A DNA stretch of 64,000 nt from Methylophaga sp. UBA3192 (lineage in GTDB: Bacteria > Pseudomonadota > Gammaproteobacteria > Nitrosococcales > Methylophagaceae), in assembly GCA_002363955.1 (NCBI GenBank), contig DEXE01000003.1, positions 537,060 through 601,059 on the forward strand. The letters run 5' to 3'. Position 1 is the stretch's first letter. Each line of letters starts with the position of its first letter. Positions 36,252-45,164 of this stretch are shown here, piece after piece. The notes below the pieces were generated by a model that was not told where the DNA came from, did not search any database, and was given only the letters and a program-made list of their open reading frames with translations. Position numbers and translations under genes: made by a program.

Positions 36252-36530
36252 ATGAAAACAGAAATGCTGAGTACCCGAATTGACCACGAGACCAAGTTAG
36301 CTTTTACGAACGTTTGCGAGGATATGGGACTTAGCCCATCTCAAGCCATAAAGCTTTTTGCCAAGGCGGTAATCAATTATGGCGGTATACCGTTTGAGCT
36401 GAGAATGAAACAGCCTAATGCAACAACAGCCGCAGCTATCGCCGAGTTAGAGACGGGCAAGGCAAATTCTGCCAGCGATATTGAAACACTGTTCAAGGAA
36501 CTGAACATTGGTAAATTGGATAATGCTTAA
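36252..36530 (+). CDS. RelB/DinJ-family antitoxin
   Basis: A 92-residue antitoxin with an N-terminal ribbon-helix-helix (STRIDHETKLAFTNVCEDMGLSPSQAIKLFAKAVI), which binds the operator, and the DinJ-like IPFELRMKQPNATTAAAIAELE segment that contacts the toxin. Its stop overlaps the toxin ATG by eight bases, so the pair is translationally coupled. Confidence 0.9.
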   Translation: MKTEMLSTRIDHETKLAFTNVCEDMGLSPSQAIKLFAKAVINYGGIPFELRMKQPNATTAAAIAELETGKANSASDIETLFKELNIGKLDNA

Positions 36531-36795
36531 ACTTGAGTACTCGACCCAGTTTAAAAAAGACTTTAAGAAAATAGTGAAACGGCCAATTGCCGATGTAATT
36601 GAGGTCGGCCACGTCATTAAACAACTACAACTCGGCGAAACGCTCCCGGAAAAGTATGTTGATCACCCGCTGTCTGGCAATTGGCAAAATTATAGAGACT
36701 GCCACATAAAACCTGACTTGGTTTTAATTTATAAACTCGACAATACCTCGCTCAAGCTGGCCAGAATAGGCACTCATGCCGACTTGTTTCGATAG
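36523..36795 (+). CDS. YafQ-family mRNA interferase toxin
   Basis: A 90-residue RelE-superfamily RNase. Family features: LEYSTQFKKDFKKIVKR, KYVDHPLSGNWQNYRDCHIKPDLVLIYK and the final ARIGTHADLF with the catalytic His. It should cleave mRNA on the ribosome when free of the antitoxin. The ATG at 36523 lies inside the antitoxin end. Confidence 0.92.
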   Translation: MLKLEYSTQFKKDFKKIVKRPIADVIEVGHVIKQLQLGETLPEKYVDHPLSGNWQNYRDCHIKPDLVLIYKLDNTSLKLARIGTHADLFR

Positions 36796-36843
36796 CAGGC
36801 TGGTGAACGGTATTAAACCTTACTCAACAATAAAATCTGTTAA

Positions 36844-36877
36844 ATGCTTGCTGTAACGTTATAGCCGGGCGTAAAGT
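36844..36877 (+). repeat. diverged repeat, right copy
   Basis: GCTTGCTGTAACGTTAT then TAAAGT, partner of the copy at 35564-35598. Confidence 0.4.
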
Positions 36878-36970
36878 CTTTGCGTAGGCCTCACGGATCA
36901 TGGACGCTAAGCCATGTATCAAAACATTATTTCCATAGTTGCCACCAGAGATATTTAGGAGCAGAGCAGA

Positions 36971-36999
36971 AAATCAAGGTGTCAGCCAGCTTGATTATG
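36971..36999 (+). repeat. 29-base direct repeat, copy 1
   Basis: Identical to 37023-37051. Each copy contains the inverted arms AATCAAG/CTTGATT and can form a stem-loop. A degenerate third copy starts near 37798, beyond the lipoprotein gene. Confidence 0.75.
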
Positions 37000-37022
37000 C
37001 AAAATCAAGGGAAATCAAGGGG

Positions 37023-37051
37023 AAATCAAGGTGTCAGCCAGCTTGATTATG
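37023..37051 (+). repeat. 29-base direct repeat, copy 2
   Basis: Identical to 36971-36999, 52 bases away. Short AAATCAAGG units repeat between the two copies. Confidence 0.75.
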
Positions 37052-37141
37052 AAATCAAATTTATTCAAACAGAATGAAGCAGTGAAAACATAGTGTTAAT
37101 CTGACCTTAAATTTAAAAACTTTGGGAAGGAAAACGACACA

Positions 37142-37762
37142 ATGAAAAAAACGATTTTATTACCTATTTTTTTAATCCTTTCGGCATGCAAAGTAGACAC
37201 CGTTATTGATGTTTCAACCGATCAGCTCAGAAATGAAACCCCCGAAAATTTAACAGCCAGCTTGTATCTTGAAATACCATCCTGCAATGATTATGAAGAT
37301 TCACGCAGAGAATCTGATTCATTAGTCAACGCTAAAGCAAAAACACCGCAATTGTTTAAAGGTGCAGAATACGTTGAATGTTTTACTCAAAAAATGGACA
37401 CATGGGCTCATTTCAAAATACCCGTTGCAATTATAAAAGACTCTCGCTCGCCTGTTACTGATTTGAATCTTGTAAGCAATGAATTCACTTTAATGGGTAT
37501 GGCTGCGAAAGAAGATTTTGTTAAAAGGTTGGAAGATGAAAATAGTCGTTCCTATGTTTCTAACGATTATTACATTGAAATAAATTTAAAAACTAATGAT
37601 GAATTTGATATTAAAGTTATATCTGCATATTTACAGGAGCATCCATACACAATTGGCACAGGTACCTTCAAAAAAGATGCAACTATCAAAATATCCCTTT
37701 CTGATGTCTCCATTGATCAGCTACTAACCGATCATCAAGTAGTAATACTTGAGTATCAGTGA
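37142..37762 (+). CDS. lipoprotein of unknown function, DUF7424-like
   Basis: A 206-residue lipoprotein with signal peptide and lipobox LILSACK. It has a pair of cysteines in IPSCNDYEDSRRESDSLV and AEYVECFTQKMD, and the phrase HFKIPVAI. This pattern recalls lipoproteins from plasmids and phages grouped as DUF7424; I am not certain. Codon usage is AT-richer than the neighbours and repeats lie on both sides, which suggests acquisition by transfer. AAGGAAA precedes the ATG. Confidence 0.55.
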   Translation: MKKTILLPIFLILSACKVDTVIDVSTDQLRNETPENLTASLYLEIPSCNDYEDSRRESDSLVNAKAKTPQLFKGAEYVECFTQKMDTWAHFKIPVAIIKDSRSPVTDLNLVSNEFTLMGMAAKEDFVKRLEDENSRSYVSNDYYIEINLKTNDEFDIKVISAYLQEHPYTIGTGTFKKDATIKISLSDVSIDQLLTDHQVVILEYQ

Positions 37763-37797
37763 TATCTAGGTCAAGAATAAAAATTCAAATCAATGAA

Positions 37798-37826
37798 AAT
37801 CAAGGGGCCATCCAAGCTGATTACAC
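37798..37826 (+). repeat. degenerate copy of the 29-base repeat
   Basis: AAATCAAGG followed by a related palindromic sequence ending GCTGATTAC; about two thirds of positions match the copies at 36971 and 37023. Confidence 0.4.
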
Positions 37827-37947
37827 GCTCCCCTTTGATACCTTGTTAATCTCGATTAATGCTGTCGCTAATTCCATATGGTACTTATTGTTTTCTGACA
37901 GCGTTTTATCGTCGTATTGAGCTAAGCTCTTAACAAGAGAAAAATAC

Positions 37948-38847
37948 TTGCAGCACGCATTGTTAATTATTAATCCGCATAGCCGAAATGGGCAAGCTGA
38001 GGCATTGGAAGAGGCCGTGCAATTGCTTGAAGCGTCAGGCATTGAGGTATCCGTTTGTGAGTCTGAAAGCGAAGCCCATTTGATTTCGCTCATTGAAGCG
38101 TATGAACGAGAAGACGGAATCATTATTCTGGCCGGTGGTGATGGAACCATCAGCTCCGCTTTGGATGCTATCTATACCTGTCAACGCACATTGGCTATTT
38201 TCCCAATGGGAACGGCAAATGATCTTGCCCGATCCATTGGTGTCCCGGAGGATCTGTTATCCGCTGCACAGGTCATCGTTGATGGCAGGCGCGAACGCAT
38301 CAGTTTAGGTAAAGTCAATAAACAGGCTTTTATTAATGTGGCTCACGTAGGCTTAGGGGTTGATGTGACACGTGAGCTCACCTCGGATAGCAAAAAGTTC
38401 TTTGGTGTATTCGCGTATCTTGGTGCTTTTTTTAAAGCAATTAAGCGTAACAAAAGCTTCAAAGTTCACATCAAAGCAGATGACTGGCAGTGCTCCACCA
38501 AGGCCATTCATCTGGCAATAGGCAATGGTCGGTTTTATGGTGGCGGGAATATCGTTGATCAACGATCAACGTTGCTGGATGGACAGCTGAATTTGTTTTT
38601 TATCAAGCCGCAACGATGGTGGCAGCTTTTGTTGCTCGGACCTCAATTACGTAACGGTGATTTGCATACGACGGACCGCATTGTCCGTAAAACCGCTGAA
38701 AAGTTCAGTATTCAGACCACTAAACCTAAAGCGTTGGAAGCCGATGGTGAAGCTAAAACGGCAACGCCCGCAGACTTTGACGTTATCCCTAAAGCCATCG
38801 AAGCCATTGTTGGCGATATGCCAACAGCCACCTCAGGAACAGTTTGA
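37948..38847 (+). CDS. YegS-like diacylglycerol/lipid kinase
   Basis: A 299-residue member of the DAGK catalytic family. Motifs: LLIINPHSRNG, the nucleotide loop LAGGDGTISSALDAI, and FPMGTANDLARSIGVP. The C-terminal beta-sandwich includes HLAIGNGRFYGGGN and ALEADGEA. It phosphorylates a lipid alcohol with ATP; the lipid is unknown. The start is TTG at 37948, because the family N-terminus begins there and no ATG is near. It is nearly contiguous with the next gene. Confidence 0.87.
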   Translation: MQHALLIINPHSRNGQAEALEEAVQLLEASGIEVSVCESESEAHLISLIEAYEREDGIIILAGGDGTISSALDAIYTCQRTLAIFPMGTANDLARSIGVPEDLLSAAQVIVDGRRERISLGKVNKQAFINVAHVGLGVDVTRELTSDSKKFFGVFAYLGAFFKAIKRNKSFKVHIKADDWQCSTKAIHLAIGNGRFYGGGNIVDQRSTLLDGQLNLFFIKPQRWWQLLLLGPQLRNGDLHTTDRIVRKTAEKFSIQTTKPKALEADGEAKTATPADFDVIPKAIEAIVGDMPTATSGTV

Positions 38848-38848
38848 T

Positions 38849-39283
38849 ATGTTGATAATACGTACTGATGACCAGGCCGATGCTCTGGAGATTTTAAAAT
38901 TAATCATCGAAACAGCCGACTTTTACCGGGCAATGGGTGAGTTATTAACGGAAGAAAATGTGAATCATCCGCTTTTTGACATTGCCAAACAACGGGAGTC
39001 GTATATAGAGTCGTTTCGAAAAGTCGTTAAACAGTTGCATGAACTTCCAGCGACACCCGATTCCGATAAAGAATGGGTTGATGAGCTTGGTGGCAGAATT
39101 ACCAATTTGTTTTCTGCTGATTCCACCCAGGCGATTTTAGATAAATGTCTTAAAAAAGATGAAGTGCTGGCTGAGCTAATCAACAATACGGCATTAGGTG
39201 AACAGTCGACAGAATTCAAAAAGTTACTTGATTCTCTGTATAAGCATCTCGCTGAGACAAAACAACTCATATTAAATAATTAA
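38849..39283 (+). CDS. predicted four-helix (DUF2383/ferritin-like) protein
   Basis: A 144-residue helical protein that starts one base after the lipid kinase stop. ILKLIIETADFYRAMGEL, LFDIAKQRESYIESFRKVVKQL, and two more long amphipathic helices suggest a ferritin-like bundle of the DUF2383 type. Metal ligands (E, Y/H and E spaced as in ferritins) are not fully clear. Cotranscribed with the lipid kinase. Function unknown. Confidence 0.55.
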   Translation: MLIIRTDDQADALEILKLIIETADFYRAMGELLTEENVNHPLFDIAKQRESYIESFRKVVKQLHELPATPDSDKEWVDELGGRITNLFSADSTQAILDKCLKKDEVLAELINNTALGEQSTEFKKLLDSLYKHLAETKQLILNN

Positions 39284-39412
39284 GCAATATCAGCTGTCCG
39301 CCAAATAGATTGTGAATCAACTTTTTACCAAGACGCTTGTCCTCTTTCCTATGATTAAAGTGAAAACTGTCCATCTTTGACCAGCTTAATTGAAATCTAA
39401 GGAGCGCTTACC

Positions 39413-40345
39413 ATGAACAAACGCTTCACTCGCAGACAGAGTCTCAAGTTGATCGGTGCCGGTCTGGCCGTTTCCATATTGCCTCCCATGCCGATTTTTG
39501 CTGCCGGCAATGAGCTGCTTCAAAAACGCTATTCGGGTGATAAAAAGCTGCCGGTCATTGGTATGGGCACCTGGCGTACTTTTAATGTCGGCAGTGATTC
39601 AAAGTTGCTCGATGCCCGGGCCGAAGTGGTAAGAACCTTTTTTGAGCTTGGCGGTGGCATGATTGATTCTTCGCCGATGTATGGTTCTGCACCGGATGTA
39701 ATGGGCCATGCATTGCAGCAGCTTGGTATTCCTGACAGTTTGTTCTCAGCCGAAAAAGTCTGGAGCCCGGCCGGTGGTTCAGCTCACGAACAGGTTGCTG
39801 ATTTGAAAGCACGCTGGCAGGTCGGTTATTTCGATCTGGTGCAAGTACATAATCTGACAGACTGGCGGGAACACCTGGCGGCGCTGCGTGAAATGAAAGC
39901 TGAAGGCAGAATTGGCCATATCGGCATTACCACATCGCATGGTCGTCGTCACACAGAGTTCGAACAGATCATGGCTTCTGAAGACATCGACTTTATTCAG
40001 CTTACCTACAATATAGCCCAGCGTGAGGCAGAAAAACGGCTGCTGCCTTTGGCAGAAGAAAAAGGCATTGCGGTGATCGCCAACCGACCCTTTAATGGCG
40101 GCAGTCTGATTCAGGGTTTGAAGCGCCGTGACGCGCCACTGCCCGAATGGGCAGAGGCGGAATGTGGCTCGACGACCTGGGCAGAGTTTCTGTTGAAGTT
40201 TATTGTCAGTCACCCGGCCATGACCTGCGCCATTCCCGCGACAAGCAAGGTAGAGCATCTTCGTGAAAATATGCGTGCCGGTCTTGACCCGATGCCTTCG
40301 GCCAGCACCAGACAAAAGATGGCGCGTTATATCGAGGCGCTATGA
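39413..40345 (+). CDS. Tat-exported aldo/keto reductase
   Basis: A 310-residue AKR-fold protein with a twin-arginine signal (FTRRQSLKLIGAGLAVSI). Catalytic tetrad regions are visible: GGMIDSSPMYGSAP (Asp and Tyr), SAEKVW (Lys) and LVQVHNL (His). The cofactor region NRPFNGGSLI and CAIPATSKVEHLRENM match NADPH-binding AKRs. An exported NAD(P)H enzyme would lack free cofactor in the periplasm, so it may carry bound cofactor or fold before export. It overlaps the next gene by four bases. Confidence 0.87.
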   Translation: MNKRFTRRQSLKLIGAGLAVSILPPMPIFAAGNELLQKRYSGDKKLPVIGMGTWRTFNVGSDSKLLDARAEVVRTFFELGGGMIDSSPMYGSAPDVMGHALQQLGIPDSLFSAEKVWSPAGGSAHEQVADLKARWQVGYFDLVQVHNLTDWREHLAALREMKAEGRIGHIGITTSHGRRHTEFEQIMASEDIDFIQLTYNIAQREAEKRLLPLAEEKGIAVIANRPFNGGSLIQGLKRRDAPLPEWAEAECGSTTWAEFLLKFIVSHPAMTCAIPATSKVEHLRENMRAGLDPMPSASTRQKMARYIEAL

Positions 40346-41013
40346 ACAGCTGGACCAGCTACGATCTTCACGATTTTATTCCCTTTACTGCCGATATCTA
40401 TTTTCGCTTGCTTGAACGCATGAGTGAAAGTTTCTGGCCACTGCATCTGCTGACACTGATGCTAGGGGTGACAGCTGTTTGGCTGGCATTCAAAAATTAC
40501 TCCCGATTAGTTTGTCTTTTGATCGCGCCTGTGTGGGCGTTTGTAGGGTATGCATTTTTTATACAACATTATGCCGAGCTCAACTGGGCAGGTGGCTATA
40601 TTGGCTATGTTTTTTTCGCCCAGACCATCCTGTTGTTATTGGTTGCACTCACCGGTCTGGGATTTGACAATGTTTCGCGCAAAAAGCCAGCGGCTGTTAT
40701 TGGTATAGCGATTGCCTTGGCGGGATTGATTGGCTTGCCGTTTATGGCGCCACTCATGGGGGGATCCTGGCTACAGGCCGAAGTGTTTGGTATCCATGCT
40801 GATCCGACTGCCGTAACCACGCTGGGACTTGCATTGATTATGTTCAGGGGATGGGGGTTGTGGCTGATCGCCATCATGCCGGCATTCTGGTTATTAATTT
40901 CTGGTCTGACCTTATGGGTATTGGGTACGCCGGGAGCTATTGCACTGTTTGCCATAGTGGCAACAGGACTGATCGGGCTGATTTGGAAAAGTGCTGAAAG
41001 TCGGTTTGTTTAA
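40342..41013 (+). CDS. DUF6064-like membrane protein
   Basis: A 223-residue protein with about seven membrane helices; the start SYDLHDFIPFTADIYFRLLERMSESFWPLHLL resembles the DUF6064 pattern (D-F-x-P-F-x-x-x-x-Y near the N-terminus). Translationally coupled to the Tat-exported reductase by ATGA, so a partner role at the membrane is likely. Function unknown. Confidence 0.65.
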   Translation: MNSWTSYDLHDFIPFTADIYFRLLERMSESFWPLHLLTLMLGVTAVWLAFKNYSRLVCLLIAPVWAFVGYAFFIQHYAELNWAGGYIGYVFFAQTILLLLVALTGLGFDNVSRKKPAAVIGIAIALAGLIGLPFMAPLMGGSWLQAEVFGIHADPTAVTTLGLALIMFRGWGLWLIAIMPAFWLLISGLTLWVLGTPGAIALFAIVATGLIGLIWKSAESRFV

Positions 41014-41192
41014 ACTGGCGGATTAATTAAATAGTTTGAAGCGAAAGTCTCAACAGGCTTTCGTTAAATGCCTGTGAGCAGAAAGAAAACGCAAACTTGA
41101 GTTGGGTCTGGTCTTGGTGAAAATATCAATCCTCGATGATTGTGGTAATGGATTAATATGACTTTCAAGCTGATGATTGACGGAGCAACAGC

Positions 41193-41501
41193 ATGTATAC
41201 GAACAACTATCTGCGTAACCGCGGCATTTTTATTTTGATCATCCTGGCTGTGGCATTGTTGTCTGCCTGGCTAATAAGACCACACCCTGAACTTGAAACC
41301 TTTTATGTTGATGGGACAGTGGTTGAAATAACTGAAGGCCAACTCACCACCATGCTGGTGGAAATTGAAAATGGTGACAAAACAAGGCTGTTGGTCAGCC
41401 AGAAAGTACCCGACCTGGATAGCCCCATTCGTCTGATTGGCAAACGCTATGCTGACGGTAACGTACGTTATCAAATCCCTGCAAATGAAGAACTTGAGTA
41501 A
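41193..41501 (+). CDS. small membrane-anchored protein of unknown function
   Basis: A 102-residue protein. One N-terminal helix (about 11-28, GIFILIILAVALLSAWLI), then a beta-rich domain (ETFYVDGTVVEITEGQLTTMLVEIENGDKTRLLV ... IRLIGKRYADGNVRY) with an OB-fold-like look. Probably faces the periplasm. Family not recognised. Acts alone in its own gap. Confidence 0.6.
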   Translation: MYTNNYLRNRGIFILIILAVALLSAWLIRPHPELETFYVDGTVVEITEGQLTTMLVEIENGDKTRLLVSQKVPDLDSPIRLIGKRYADGNVRYQIPANEELE

Positions 41502-41588
41502 TTCACGTCTCTGACGTGTTTAACATGTTCTCTGTAACAGTCTGCGATTTCATTTGTCTTTGAGCTATATCTTGCTTAAGGAGTTTTT

Positions 41589-41951
41589 ATGATGAATTTT
41601 TTCACTAAATATGGATTTGTGATTCTGGCAGCCATTTTTTTCCTGTCTGGTGCGGCAAAATTAGCTGGTTTGGCGTTTGAGATTCAGGCCTTTGAGCGTT
41701 GGGGATATCCACTGTGGTTTATGTACCTTACTGGTTTTATTGAAGTTTCAGGGGCCGTGGTATTACTGATTAAACCCGTGCGGGCACTGGCAGCTGCTGG
41801 GCTGAGCCTGTTTATGATTGGACCGGTCGTGACGCATGTTTTGCATGCCGAGTGGGGCATGATGATGGTTGCTTTGGCAATCATGTTGTTGGCAGGCTGG
41901 ATTGCCTGGCAATGGCGGGAAAGTGTCTCACTGTCATTTTTAATCAAGTGA
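41589..41951 (+). CDS. DoxX-family membrane protein
   Basis: A 120-residue protein with four helices: GFVILAAIFFLSGAAKLAG, WFMYLTGFIEVSGAVVLL with the family Glu, and two more. DoxX proteins lie in redox-linked operons, but this one is alone. AAGGAG before the ATG. Confidence 0.78.
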   Translation: MMNFFTKYGFVILAAIFFLSGAAKLAGLAFEIQAFERWGYPLWFMYLTGFIEVSGAVVLLIKPVRALAAAGLSLFMIGPVVTHVLHAEWGMMMVALAIMLLAGWIAWQWRESVSLSFLIK

Positions 41952-42187
41952 AATATGCTGACTCTGACGCCAAATATTCAGCCGCCAATGTAGAATTATG
42001 GTTCTCCAATTCGTCTATACATTAAATACTTAAGCAGACGCCCTTGAAAATCGTGATTGTAACTCTGGTATAAGCCAATTTAAGTAACGTAAGGGAAGCA
42101 TGGTGTAATAGAGTGAATATCCGGGCTAAATAAGCCCGATCAGTGGTTTTCATATTTGTTCGAATTTCTTAACCCACCAGGAATTCT

Positions 42188-42772
42188 ATGATGAACAATA
42201 CTATACGAACAGCCACACCGGCCGATGAACCTGTCATCATCAACACCATCATTCTGGCATTTGCAATGGACCCGATGGTGCGATGGACATGGCCCGACCC
42301 AAGTCTTTATCTTGCCAATATGCCCGAACTTATACATGCATTTGGAGGCGGGGCTTTTGTGCAGCGCAGTGCACATATTACGCATGACCAGCGAGGTGCA
42401 GCATTATGGCTACCGCCTGATACACATCCGGATGAAGAAAAATTAGGCTTACTGATTGAAAGCACCGTTGCCGGGCCTCAGCAGCAGGAAGTGTTCATGG
42501 TCTTAGAGCAAATGGGCGATTTCCGTCCAGATGTGCCTCACTGGTATTTACCCTTGATAGCTGTCGATCCGACACATCATGGAAAGGGGCATGGCTCATC
42601 TTTGATGAAACATGCGCTCGAGCAATGCGATAAGGATGGCTGTCAGGCTTACCTCGAGTCATCAAACCCGAGGAATATTTCGTTGTATCAGCGCCACGGA
42701 TTTGAAGCTTTGGGTGAAATCCAGTGTGGTTCATCTCCTACGATGATTCCAATGTTGCGGTTACCGCATTGA
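42188..42772 (+). CDS. GNAT-family N-acetyltransferase
   Basis: A 194-residue GNAT. The acetyl-CoA loop is VDPTHHGKGHGSSLMKHAL and the last strands SNPRNISLYQRHGFEALGEI fit the family. N-terminal half has ILAFAMDPMVRWTWPDP, typical of GNATs related to puromycin N-acetyltransferase; real substrate unknown. ATG at 42188 or 42191. Confidence 0.87.
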   Translation: MMNNTIRTATPADEPVIINTIILAFAMDPMVRWTWPDPSLYLANMPELIHAFGGGAFVQRSAHITHDQRGAALWLPPDTHPDEEKLGLLIESTVAGPQQQEVFMVLEQMGDFRPDVPHWYLPLIAVDPTHHGKGHGSSLMKHALEQCDKDGCQAYLESSNPRNISLYQRHGFEALGEIQCGSSPTMIPMLRLPH

Positions 42773-42816
42773 TAGTGCATATATTTGTCGAATAAAATTC
42801 CTCGCCCAATGACAAA

Positions 42817-42834
42817 GATCAACAGACCCTAGTA
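42817..42834. repeat. single degenerate arm of the GGCCTGTTGAT repeat
   Basis: AAGATCAACAGACCCTAG matches the repeat arm found at 15767-15780 and 22423-22433 with one changed base. No second arm was seen close by. Confidence 0.4.
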
Positions 42835-42913
42835 ATCTGATATCAAATATCCGGGCTTATTTATTGCTGAGCCGTGGGGGAGTCTCGTTGTAATTGGAAA
42901 TGGTGCGATAAAC

Positions 42914-43690
42914 ATGTTTAAGCAATTGCGTGACTGGCGTGAAGCCCGAAAGATTAAAAAGATGGGGTTTACTGCAGAGCAGTGGGAGTCTGCAGTTGCT
43001 GACTGGTCGGTTATGGAGCGTTATCATGGCGCGGAGCGTGAGGCGTTGCGAAAGCTGACCTTTCGTTTGCTTGCTCGTAAAACCGTGCTTTCGGGGGCCG
43101 AATTTCAATTTACGGATGCGATGTGTCTCAAACTTGCGACTATGGCCTGTGTGCCCATTCTGCATCTTGGGCTTCACTGGTATGACCACTGGCAAACGAT
43201 TATTCTTTATGAGGGGGATTTTGTGCCGAATCGTCCTTATCGCACAGATGATGGGGTGGTTCATCCAAGAAGCCCCGGCCTGAGTGGCGAAGCCTGGGAG
43301 CAGGGACCAGTAATTTTATCGTGGCAGGCGATTAGCGAAAGTGGCGGCGATACCCGCCATGGTAAAGCCAGTAATGTGGTGATTCACGAGTTGGCACATA
43401 AGCTGGATATGCTGCGTGATGGGGCCAATGGTGCGCCGCCGATGCATCCCGATATGCGACCCGGTAAATGGCACGATATTTTTACAGCGGCGTGGGATAG
43501 ATTGGAAAATGATCTTCAGCATCATCGCTCGTTACCGATTGATGACTATGCACTGACCAGTCCGGCAGAATTTTTTGCCGTGTGCAGTGAGGCTTTTTTT
43601 GAGGCACCCAAAACCATGAAACAGGAAATGCCCAAAGTCTATCGGTTGTTATGCCAGTTTTATCGTCAGCAGCCAGTACCATTGGATTAA
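42914..43690 (+). CDS. mtfA: MtfA-type zinc peptidase (M90)
   Basis: A 258-residue cytosolic aminopeptidase of the MtfA (DUF980) family, which in E. coli binds the repressor Mlc. The zinc motif HELAH is at residues 158-162, and the third ligand region is TSPAEFFAVCSEAFFE. Mlc or glucose-PTS genes are not nearby, so that regulatory role is not shown here. Confidence 0.92.
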   Translation: MFKQLRDWREARKIKKMGFTAEQWESAVADWSVMERYHGAEREALRKLTFRLLARKTVLSGAEFQFTDAMCLKLATMACVPILHLGLHWYDHWQTIILYEGDFVPNRPYRTDDGVVHPRSPGLSGEAWEQGPVILSWQAISESGGDTRHGKASNVVIHELAHKLDMLRDGANGAPPMHPDMRPGKWHDIFTAAWDRLENDLQHHRSLPIDDYALTSPAEFFAVCSEAFFEAPKTMKQEMPKVYRLLCQFYRQQPVPLD

Positions 43691-43725
43691 GCTGCTCAGG
43701 CAAAGCCGCTCTCATCAATTGAACA

Positions 43726-45054
43726 TTAGTCCCGCGGATATTGTCCTGCCTTGATCTGCCCACGTGATAAATTCACTTTAAGGCAGACAATAAACGCCAG
43801 AGCAAAAAACACGGCACACAGCAAAATCGCATTCTGCAAACCAACCAATGCCTGCATCAGGCCGACACCGACCAGACCAATAATGGCGGCCAGTTTGTGT
43901 GATAAGCCCCAGAAGCCAAAGAATTCAGCCGCTCTGGGCAGTGGCGTTAATTTGCCGACAATTGCACGGCTGGCCGATTGTGTGGCACCCAGACATAAAC
44001 CGGCTGCTACAGCGACAACCAGAAAGATATCCTGCCGTTCGGCCTGATACCCCAGCGAATTAATACCGTCAGTAATATTAGGTGTTTGCCAGATCAGCAA
44101 CACCGCGCCAATCCAGAACAGCAGGGTGAATTGATAGGTAAACTGACTGCCGCGCCGATCTTCGGCCCAGCCAAAAAATATGGCTCCCAGTGTGGCCGTC
44201 ACTTGCACTGTGATAAAGGTGAGTACCCGCATTTTTTCATCCCACTGCACTACCTGTGCACCGTAGATAAAGGTAAAAGCGATAATGATATAAATGCCTG
44301 ACATGGCAAACAAAGCCGACAGCAAAAAGATACTCAAGTCCTGATAACCACGCAGATGTTTGAGACTGCCTTCCAGCCGTTGCCAGCCCTGACGCCAGAT
44401 ACTGCTCTCTATCGTGTGACTTGATTTGCCACGTTCTTTCAGTAGCACAAAGGTCGGAATTGCTGCCAGCAGGAAAAAGCCCGCTGCAAAAGGTCCAACC
44501 CAGCGTACATTTTGAAAATTTTCCAGGCTGACTTCACCCAGAAACAACAAGGCCAGTCCGGTAGCGACCAAACCGCCTACATACCCCAGGGCCCAACCAA
44601 AACCCGAGATTTTGCCCAGATCTTCCGGCGGACCAAGATCCGGTAAAAAGCTGGCAATAAACGATTCACCAATGGAGTAGGCATAATTGGAAATTACTAT
44701 CAGCAACATGCCGAGCAGAATGTAACCGGGGGCGACAAAATACAGCAGCGCCGTGGCGATGACGGTAACCAGATAGCTGATAAACAAAAACCGTTTGCGC
44801 CGGGCGGTCAGATCCATCACCGCGCCGAAAAACGGTGCCGTCAACACCACCAGTAAATAACCCGCTGCCAGTGACAGACTCCACAATAGATTGCCAAGCC
44901 GATAGGCATTTTCGGCATCACCGACAATCACCCGGGTAAATAAATCGCCAAACACCACGGTGATAATCAGCAATGTGTAGGCCTGATTGGCAAAATCGAA
45001 CATTGCCCAGCCGAAAATTTCCTTTTTGTCAGCGCGTGGTTGGCTCATCGTCAT
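43726..45054 (-). CDS. UMF1-type MFS transporter (Atg22-like)
   Basis: A 442-residue 12-helix transporter. GWAMFDFANQAYTLLIITVVFGDLF at the start and FIASFLPDLGPPEDLGKISGFGWALGYVGG are the UMF1 signatures. Homologues include fungal Atg22, an amino acid effluxer, but the bacterial substrate is unknown. It faces the C39-like gene at 45165 with a 110-base shared promoter gap. Confidence 0.87.
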   Translation of the reverse strand: MTMSQPRADKKEIFGWAMFDFANQAYTLLIITVVFGDLFTRVIVGDAENAYRLGNLLWSLSLAAGYLLVVLTAPFFGAVMDLTARRKRFLFISYLVTVIATALLYFVAPGYILLGMLLIVISNYAYSIGESFIASFLPDLGPPEDLGKISGFGWALGYVGGLVATGLALLFLGEVSLENFQNVRWVGPFAAGFFLLAAIPTFVLLKERGKSSHTIESSIWRQGWQRLEGSLKHLRGYQDLSIFLLSALFAMSGIYIIIAFTFIYGAQVVQWDEKMRVLTFITVQVTATLGAIFFGWAEDRRGSQFTYQFTLLFWIGAVLLIWQTPNITDGINSLGYQAERQDIFLVVAVAAGLCLGATQSASRAIVGKLTPLPRAAEFFGFWGLSHKLAAIIGLVGVGLMQALVGLQNAILLCAVFFALAFIVCLKVNLSRGQIKAGQYPRD

Positions 45055-45164
45055 TTCGTATGTTGGAAAAAAAGCCGACTATATCATCAATGAACCCGAA
45101 GGCGATTTACACAAGCTAAATAGAAATTGATTACACTGCTATAAAAAGCGAGGAGCAATAACGT

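Larger units (their letters stand above)
36796..37141. other. repeat-rich intergenic region
   Basis: About 345 bases after the YafQ gene. It holds the right copy of the diverged repeat (36844-36877) and two perfect 29-base direct repeats (36971-36999 and 37023-37051). A 65-codon reading frame here has no family features and crosses the repeats, so I do not call it a gene. Confidence 0.6.

Noticed and set aside
35564..36877. Integron attC sites around the GNAT and RelB/YafQ genes
   Set aside because: The repeats lack RYYYAAC/GTTRRRY cores and no integrase is seen, so only a plain repeat is reported.
36971..37051. CRISPR-like array
   Set aside because: Only two perfect copies with a 23-base gap made of smaller repeats, and no cas genes.
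42116..42857. ATATCCGGGCT on both sides of the GNAT gene at 42188
   Set aside because: Only 11 bases shared and different context; could be chance.
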